Source: GCA-2720865 sp047630275 (GTDB taxonomy: Bacteria > Bdellovibrionota > Bacteriovoracia > Bacteriovoracales > Bacteriovoracaceae). Taken from it: DNA of 64,000 nt. A program made the translations under genes and the position numbers. Shown one piece after another: positions 60,339 through 64,000 of this stretch. Position 1 is the stretch's first letter. Every line of letters begins with the position of its first letter. The stretch is taken from positions 1,426,001 through 1,490,000 of the forward strand of contig JBLHVN010000001.1 in the NCBI GenBank assembly GCA_047630275.1, in the 5' to 3' direction. Below the pieces are notes generated by a model. That model saw only the letters and a list, made by a program, of their open reading frames with translations. It did no database searches and was not told the origin of the DNA.

Positions 60339-60455
60339 TTAGTTCTTTTTGACGCGAATGGGGACTTTCTTTTTCTTCTTCTCAATCCTGGCCTTAGCTT
60401 CAACGGCCATCCCTAGAAGAATCCCAGCAGCAATAACGATAATAACTTGTTCCAT
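60339..60455 (-). CDS. 38-aa single-pass membrane protein
   Basis: An ATG at 60455 has GGGAG seven bases upstream and opens a 38-codon frame ending in TAA. The peptide is an N-terminal hydrophobic helix (MEQVIIVIAAGILLGMAVEA) followed by a basic tail (KARIEKKKKKVPIRVKKN). An extended -10 GCTATAATAG lies 35 nt upstream (60490-60499). Its size would hide it from standard callers. Function unknown. Confidence 0.62.
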   Translation of the reverse strand: MEQVIIVIAAGILLGMAVEAKARIEKKKKKVPIRVKKN

Positions 60456-60489
60456 ACTCTACTCCCGCTTAGTTAAGAGAGATTCTCTA

Positions 60490-60499
60490 CTATTATAGC
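60490..60499 (-). promoter_or_regulatory. Extended -10 for the 38-aa membrane-protein gene
   Basis: GCTATAATAG on the minus strand lies 35 nt before the ATG at 60455 and matches the elements at 46047, 49419 and 16530. Confidence 0.5.
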
Positions 60500-60582
60500 G
60501 TATATTCCGTATCGGAAGGAAGGGCGGGAATGTTAAGCTCTAACCTCTTGAATATAGGTGAAGCTTAAAAAATAATTGCCTA

Positions 60583-60879
60583 TTAATCGGGGCTAGAGAG
60601 GGATTTAGCGATGGAACTGATCAACTTCTCTTCATCACCGGGACGAAGGTCATTGAACCACTCAGCGCTTGGGTAAAGCACTGCGGAGATGCCATTTTCA
60701 CAGCGGTCAAGACAACCACTGGCATTGATCCTTACTTGATCTTTTTGAAAATTTAAACGGGCTTGGTCTTTAACTGATTTTCTAAACTTCTTGGCCGTAT
60801 CCTCACTACAGAGGGAGCCATTACTGTCTTTGTACTGGCACTTGGTGCAAATGAAGAGGTGGGCTTTAAAACATGACAT
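60583..60879 (-). CDS. Thioredoxin-like 2Fe-2S ferredoxin, 98 aa
   Basis: Cysteines are arranged as FICTKCQY with SLCSED, then about 35 residues later SGCLDRCENG, matching the CxxC-C-CxxxC pattern of thioredoxin-like 2Fe-2S ferredoxins. These donate electrons or help in cofactor assembly. The C-terminus (GDEEKLISSIAKSL) resembles the family helix. It has no signal peptide and stands alone on its strand. Confidence 0.83.
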   Translation of the reverse strand: MSCFKAHLFICTKCQYKDSNGSLCSEDTAKKFRKSVKDQARLNFQKDQVRINASGCLDRCENGISAVLYPSAEWFNDLRPGDEEKLISSIAKSLSSPD

Positions 60880-60956
60880 AATATTTGCCTATCCGTTTAA
60901 TTTCTATAACTTGTAGTAAAATAAACTGAATAGTAGAAAATGAAAAGGTGATTAAT

Positions 60957-62378
60957 ATGGGTGCTAACCCTCTTTTAGAAAATTTAACAACAAATCAAAA
61001 AGCTTTAGCTATCAATTTAGATGAAAATATCTATGGCAGCTTCGCAGAAATTGGAGCGGGCCAAGAGGTTGCTAGGAATTTCTTTAAAGCAGGGGGCGCT
61101 GCCGGAACAATTGCAAAATCAATGTCAGCCTATGACATGACCGTAAGTGATATCATTTATGGAAAGAGTGGAAGGTATGTAAGTGAAGAAAGGGTTAATA
61201 CAATGCTCGACCGAGAGCATGAACTTCTTTGCGAAAGGCTCTCTGAAGTTAGGTCAGTAGATACCCGTTATTTTGTTTTCGCAGATACAGTGGCCGCAAA
61301 AAGTTACAAGGGCGGAAGCGATTGTCATGGTTGGCTTGGAGTTAAGTTTCAACATGTAAAAGGGGCCAAGCCTAGTCAACTTGTCATTCATATCCGCATG
61401 CTTGATCAGACCAACTTTCAACAACAGGACCTCCTAGGGGTTTTAGGTGTTAACCTTGTACACGCTTGTTATTTTCGCCTTGGTGATAAAACTGAATTAG
61501 TTGAAAGCCTAATTGAAAACTTAGGAAAAGATAGATTTGAAATAGATCTTATTAGAGTCAGCGGACCCGCCTTTGATAATATCGATAGCAGGCTCTTAAG
61601 CCTTGAGCTAGTTAAGCATAAGCTCTGCTCTGCGGTTTTATTTGATAACCAAGGAAAGGTTCTCTTGGCCGGAGATGCTCTTTATAAAAAGAATGTCCTT
61701 GTTTGCCGCGGAAGTTATAGACCACCGACTCTGGTGAACTTAGATATGCTTAAAACAGGGGAAGAGAAATTTAAAAAAGAATTAGGGAAAGACGAAGAAG
61801 GTAATATCTTAGTTATTCCTGAAATCAGTATGCATAAGCTCCTTGATCGGGGAGAAGTTGATGGTGAAGACTTCCTGGCCCGAGTTGATTTGATCAATAC
61901 CCTTGGGCATGACGTATTGATCTCAAGTTTTGAAGGTTATCATGATCTAAATTCATACCTTGCTTCTAAAAATAGAAAGCGGGTTTCATTTGTTTTAGGT
62001 TTTTATAATCTTGAAGAGATCTTTGATGAAACAAAATACCTAGATGAAGAAGATGGACTTTTAGGCGCCGTAGGAAAACTCTTAGGTCATAGAACTTCCC
62101 TTTATATCTACCCAAGTGTTGATGAGAAAACAGGAGAGAACCTACATTCAAAGGACGCTGGTGTTGATAAGTCTATGCATAAGCTCATTGACTTCCTTAA
62201 AGAAAAAAATAAAATCCTAGATATAGAAAAGTTTGATAAATCAGTTCATCATATTTGGTCAAGAACCGTAATGAAGATGATCCTAGAAGATAAAGCTGGA
62301 TGGGAAGAGATGGTTCCTGAATCCGTGGCCCGCGCCGTTAAAGAGAATTGCCTCTTTGGCGTTAAGTGTGAGATTTAA
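60957..62378 (+). CDS. Conserved protein of unknown function (often mis-annotated), 473 aa
   Basis: The protein matches a widely conserved family of about 480 residues seen in Bacteroidetes and others, with LNLDxxIYGSFAEIGAGQEV, AKSMSAYDMTVSDIIYG, GRYVSEERV, FADTVA, HGWLGVKFQ, and GVLGVNL, RLLSLELVK. It is variously labelled nicotinate-nucleotide adenylyltransferase or TonB receptor; no such motif is visible, so those labels look wrong. ATG 60957 is preferred over GTG 60948 because AAGG lies eight bases before it. A response regulator follows after 2 nt. Confidence 0.75.
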   Translation: MGANPLLENLTTNQKALAINLDENIYGSFAEIGAGQEVARNFFKAGGAAGTIAKSMSAYDMTVSDIIYGKSGRYVSEERVNTMLDREHELLCERLSEVRSVDTRYFVFADTVAAKSYKGGSDCHGWLGVKFQHVKGAKPSQLVIHIRMLDQTNFQQQDLLGVLGVNLVHACYFRLGDKTELVESLIENLGKDRFEIDLIRVSGPAFDNIDSRLLSLELVKHKLCSAVLFDNQGKVLLAGDALYKKNVLVCRGSYRPPTLVNLDMLKTGEEKFKKELGKDEEGNILVIPEISMHKLLDRGEVDGEDFLARVDLINTLGHDVLISSFEGYHDLNSYLASKNRKRVSFVLGFYNLEEIFDETKYLDEEDGLLGAVGKLLGHRTSLYIYPSVDEKTGENLHSKDAGVDKSMHKLIDFLKEKNKILDIEKFDKSVHHIWSRTVMKMILEDKAGWEEMVPESVARAVKENCLFGVKCEI

Positions 62379-62380
62379 TT

Positions 62381-62821
62381 ATGGAAGATGATTTTTTAGA
62401 GTCTAAATTAATGAAGTCAAAAGAAGATGTTATTATCATTGATGATGAACAATCAGTTATTGATCTTCTAGAGATGTACTGCGAAGAACTCGGTTGCTTT
62501 AGGAATATTATTACGGCCACAGATGGAGCAATAGGGGCCACTAAGTTAAAGAATCAATCCTTTTCCCTTATACTCCTTGATATTAATATGCCGAAAAAAA
62601 GCGGTGAAGAAATCATCCGAGAATTAAAAACCCATAAAGGTCCTAATTCAGTGGATTCGGTTCTAGTGACTTCAGGGCAGATCAATAAGGGCTTCCTAGG
62701 AGACGCTATTGAAAATGGCGTGAAGAACTTCTTGGTAAAGCCTTTTAGTAAAGAGCAGTTTAACGAAAAGGCTAAAAAAATCCTTAAAGTAACTGCTCCG
62801 GATTTATTTACAAATTCTTAG
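62381..62821 (+). CDS. Single-domain response regulator, 146 aa
   Basis: A receiver domain with acidic IIDDEQ, phospho-acceptor Asp67 in LILLDINMPKKSG, Ser in VLVTSGQ, and Lys in LVKPFSKEQF. The extra N-terminal 15 residues precede the domain. It lacks an output domain. It lies 2 nt after the conserved unknown gene, so the two are probably a unit, and overlaps the convergent MscS gene by 14 nt. Confidence 0.9.
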   Translation: MEDDFLESKLMKSKEDVIIIDDEQSVIDLLEMYCEELGCFRNIITATDGAIGATKLKNQSFSLILLDINMPKKSGEEIIRELKTHKGPNSVDSVLVTSGQINKGFLGDAIENGVKNFLVKPFSKEQFNEKAKKILKVTAPDLFTNS

Positions 62822-64000
62822 GATTATCCTCATTAAAGACATGAAGAGTTTGAGTTGGGAAGGCAAAGTTAACGCCCATCTTTTCAGCTAGCTCTAAGAT
62901 CTCTATAGAGATCTTATGTTTTTCTACAAGCTCTGCATCCCAACCAGGAACTTGCCAGAACAGGTAAATAAGAATGTCTAAAGAGCTTGCTGAGAAAGCA
63001 TTAAAATAAACTCTAAAGTTATCCTGCCTAATGTACTCATTCTTTTTTATCAATTCCCGAATGCCTTCACAAAAAGCGTCGATCTTCTCCGGTGGAGTAT
63101 CATACTGAACACCAAGAGTTGTCTTCCAGCGCCTATTATTTCTTCTGCCCCAGTTGTCTATATGAGAGTTTGTTAAGCTGCCGTTTGGAACGGTGATAAG
63201 TGAATCATAAAGAGTTCTTACTCTTGTGGATCTGATCCCAACTTGCTCAACAACCCCTTCTATATTCCCCCCAATATTGATCAAGTCACCAATTTGAAAA
63301 GGCTTATCTAAAAGCACAGTAAGAGAGCCAAAGATATTAGCGATGGTGTCTTTAGCAGCAAAGGCAAAGGCCAACCCCCCAATCCCCATACCGGCAATAA
63401 TACTCTTCATATCAAGAGTAAGAGAATCCCCAATAAAGATGATCCCTAAACAAAAGACAAAGAACTTTGAAGTCTTTGAGATAAGGGGAACTAAGATATC
63501 GTCGTATTTATTTTCAGTGCTCTCCGCCTTTTCTAAAAGCCATACTCCTAGGACATCGACAATCCTATAAGCGGCAAAGACGCAGGCAATGGTAAAGACT
63601 ATATAGCCCCCTCGTAAAAAGGTAGAGAGCTCTCCATCTTGAAATTCTAAGAGCCTAACAGAGAGGGTCCAAAACCCTGAGTAGGTCATGACTCCTAAAG
63701 GATAGGTAAAGTGGCGCTCTTTTTCTTTTTCAAACTTGATATCTTTTTTAACAAGGATATTCGTAAGGTAGCGGCCTATGATAAAGCGGACGATCTTTTC
63801 AATCAAAAGACTAAGAAGAAGAATTAAAAAGATACCAAGCCACTGCCCATTAAGGAGGATAAAGCTTCTGTTTCCGGTCCAATCTGGCATGCGGGCCTTT
63901 AGCTTTGTTTTCCAAGTGCTAAGACCGGTAACGCCACCGACAATATTCTTACCTTTTAAGCTCTCATGAAAAAAGCCGATGGTTGAGACAGTATTAGAAG
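62808..64000 (-). CDS. MscS-family mechanosensitive channel, 5' end beyond the window
   Basis: The MscS core is evident: pore-helix MGIGGLAFAFAAKDTIANIFGS, then LLDKPFQIGDLINIGG (the MscS beta-domain) and VEQVGIRSTRVRTLYD, with a C-terminal cytosolic domain. Four hydrophobic segments lie upstream. The reading frame stays open from 63890 to the right edge (about 36 extra residues), so ATG 63890 is probably not the true start and this is a larger MscS protein. It releases solutes on osmotic down-shock. Confidence 0.85.
   Translation of the reverse strand, partial: SNTVSTIGFFHESLKGKNIVGGVTGLSTWKTKLKARMPDWTGNRSFILLNGQWLGIFLILLLSLLIEKIVRFIIGRYLTNILVKKDIKFEKEKERHFTYPLGVMTYSGFWTLSVRLLEFQDGELSTFLRGGYIVFTIACVFAAYRIVDVLGVWLLEKAESTENKYDDILVPLISKTSKFFVFCLGIIFIGDSLTLDMKSIIAGMGIGGLAFAFAAKDTIANIFGSLTVLLDKPFQIGDLINIGGNIEGVVEQVGIRSTRVRTLYDSLITVPNGSLTNSHIDNWGRRNNRRWKTTLGVQYDTPPEKIDAFCEGIRELIKKNEYIRQDNFRVYFNAFSASSLDILIYLFWQVPGWDAELVEKHKISIEILELAEKMGVNFAFPTQTLHVFNEDNPKNL

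Noticed and set aside
60957..62378. Label as nicotinate-nucleotide adenylyltransferase
   Set aside because: I see no HxGH-type nucleotidyltransferase motif; the label seems to be a propagated error.
1..64000. CRISPR arrays, insertion sequences, integrases, prophage genes
   Set aside because: No regularly spaced repeats, transposase, integrase or phage structural gene was seen on either strand.

Overview
The window reads as chromosomal DNA of a low-GC Gram-negative bacterium, most likely a predatory member of the Bdellovibrionota close to Bacteriovorax/Halobacteriovorax. This placement is an inference from gene content: dozens of small secreted or lipoprotein genes with Lys/Asn-rich codon use, many secreted hydrolases, HD-GYP and orphan response-regulator signalling, an OMPLA-type phospholipase, and a sphingolipid-type desaturase. 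Sphingophosphonolipids are known from Bacteriovorax stolpii. No prophage, transposase, CRISPR array or rRNA was found.

Layout. 1-3543: envelope operon (partial protein, outer-membrane barrel, helical-repeat protein, vWA lipoprotein). 3551-8410: QEGLA/MATCAP-like metallopeptidase, small envelope proteins, one tRNA-Leu(GAG) with an unusually long palindromic terminator, YqaA-like protein and HAD phosphatase. 8411-9647: a gene-free block holding an ~800-nt structured RNA that resembles an ORF-less group II intron. 9648-13693: Asp-box propeller lipoprotein plus a membrane sulfatase/phosphoethanolamine-transferase-like enzyme. 14094-24752: aspartoacylase, canonical HD-GYP, OMPLA, ATP-grasp, GluQ-RS, DUF1232, DUF5329 and a new 34-aa membrane protein. 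24848-28509: dihydroceramide-desaturase-like gene, then a tightly overlapping operon of metallopeptidase, D-Ala-ligase-like ATP-grasp, a Cys-repeat secreted peptide and an unknown protein.

28506-34459 is a complete-looking gamma-glutamylation pathway for an amino alcohol, probably ethanolamine: permease, glutamine-synthetase-like ligase, Fe-alcohol dehydrogenase, class I amidotransferase hydrolase and aldehyde dehydrogenase. 34620-39758: papain-like protease, MORN-type protein, degenerate HD-GYP paralogue, cNMP-binding protein and GNAT. 39897-42761: an AAA+ ATPase of ClpA/ClpB layout with a clean signal peptide and a dead first ATPase domain, together with a membrane protein. 42979-51829: sigma-54-like promoters, YiiX-like hydrolase, metallophosphoesterase, a secreted kinase-like protein, PLA2-like protein, GDPD and a response regulator.

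51935-54205: ECF sigma/anti-sigma cassette with strongly charged secreted proteins. 54238-58343: C39-like protease, Tat-dependent GMC oxidoreductase pair, SufE and a methyltransferase. 58393-64000: lipoprotein, trypsin-like protease, a 38-aa membrane protein, 2Fe-2S ferredoxin, a conserved unknown, a response regulator and an MscS channel that runs off the window.

Two general architectures stand out. Five convergent gene pairs share both stop codons within a single TTAG/TTAA tetranucleotide, and several genes have a -10 box only 6-8 nt before the start codon with no Shine-Dalgarno sequence, which suggests leaderless mRNAs.
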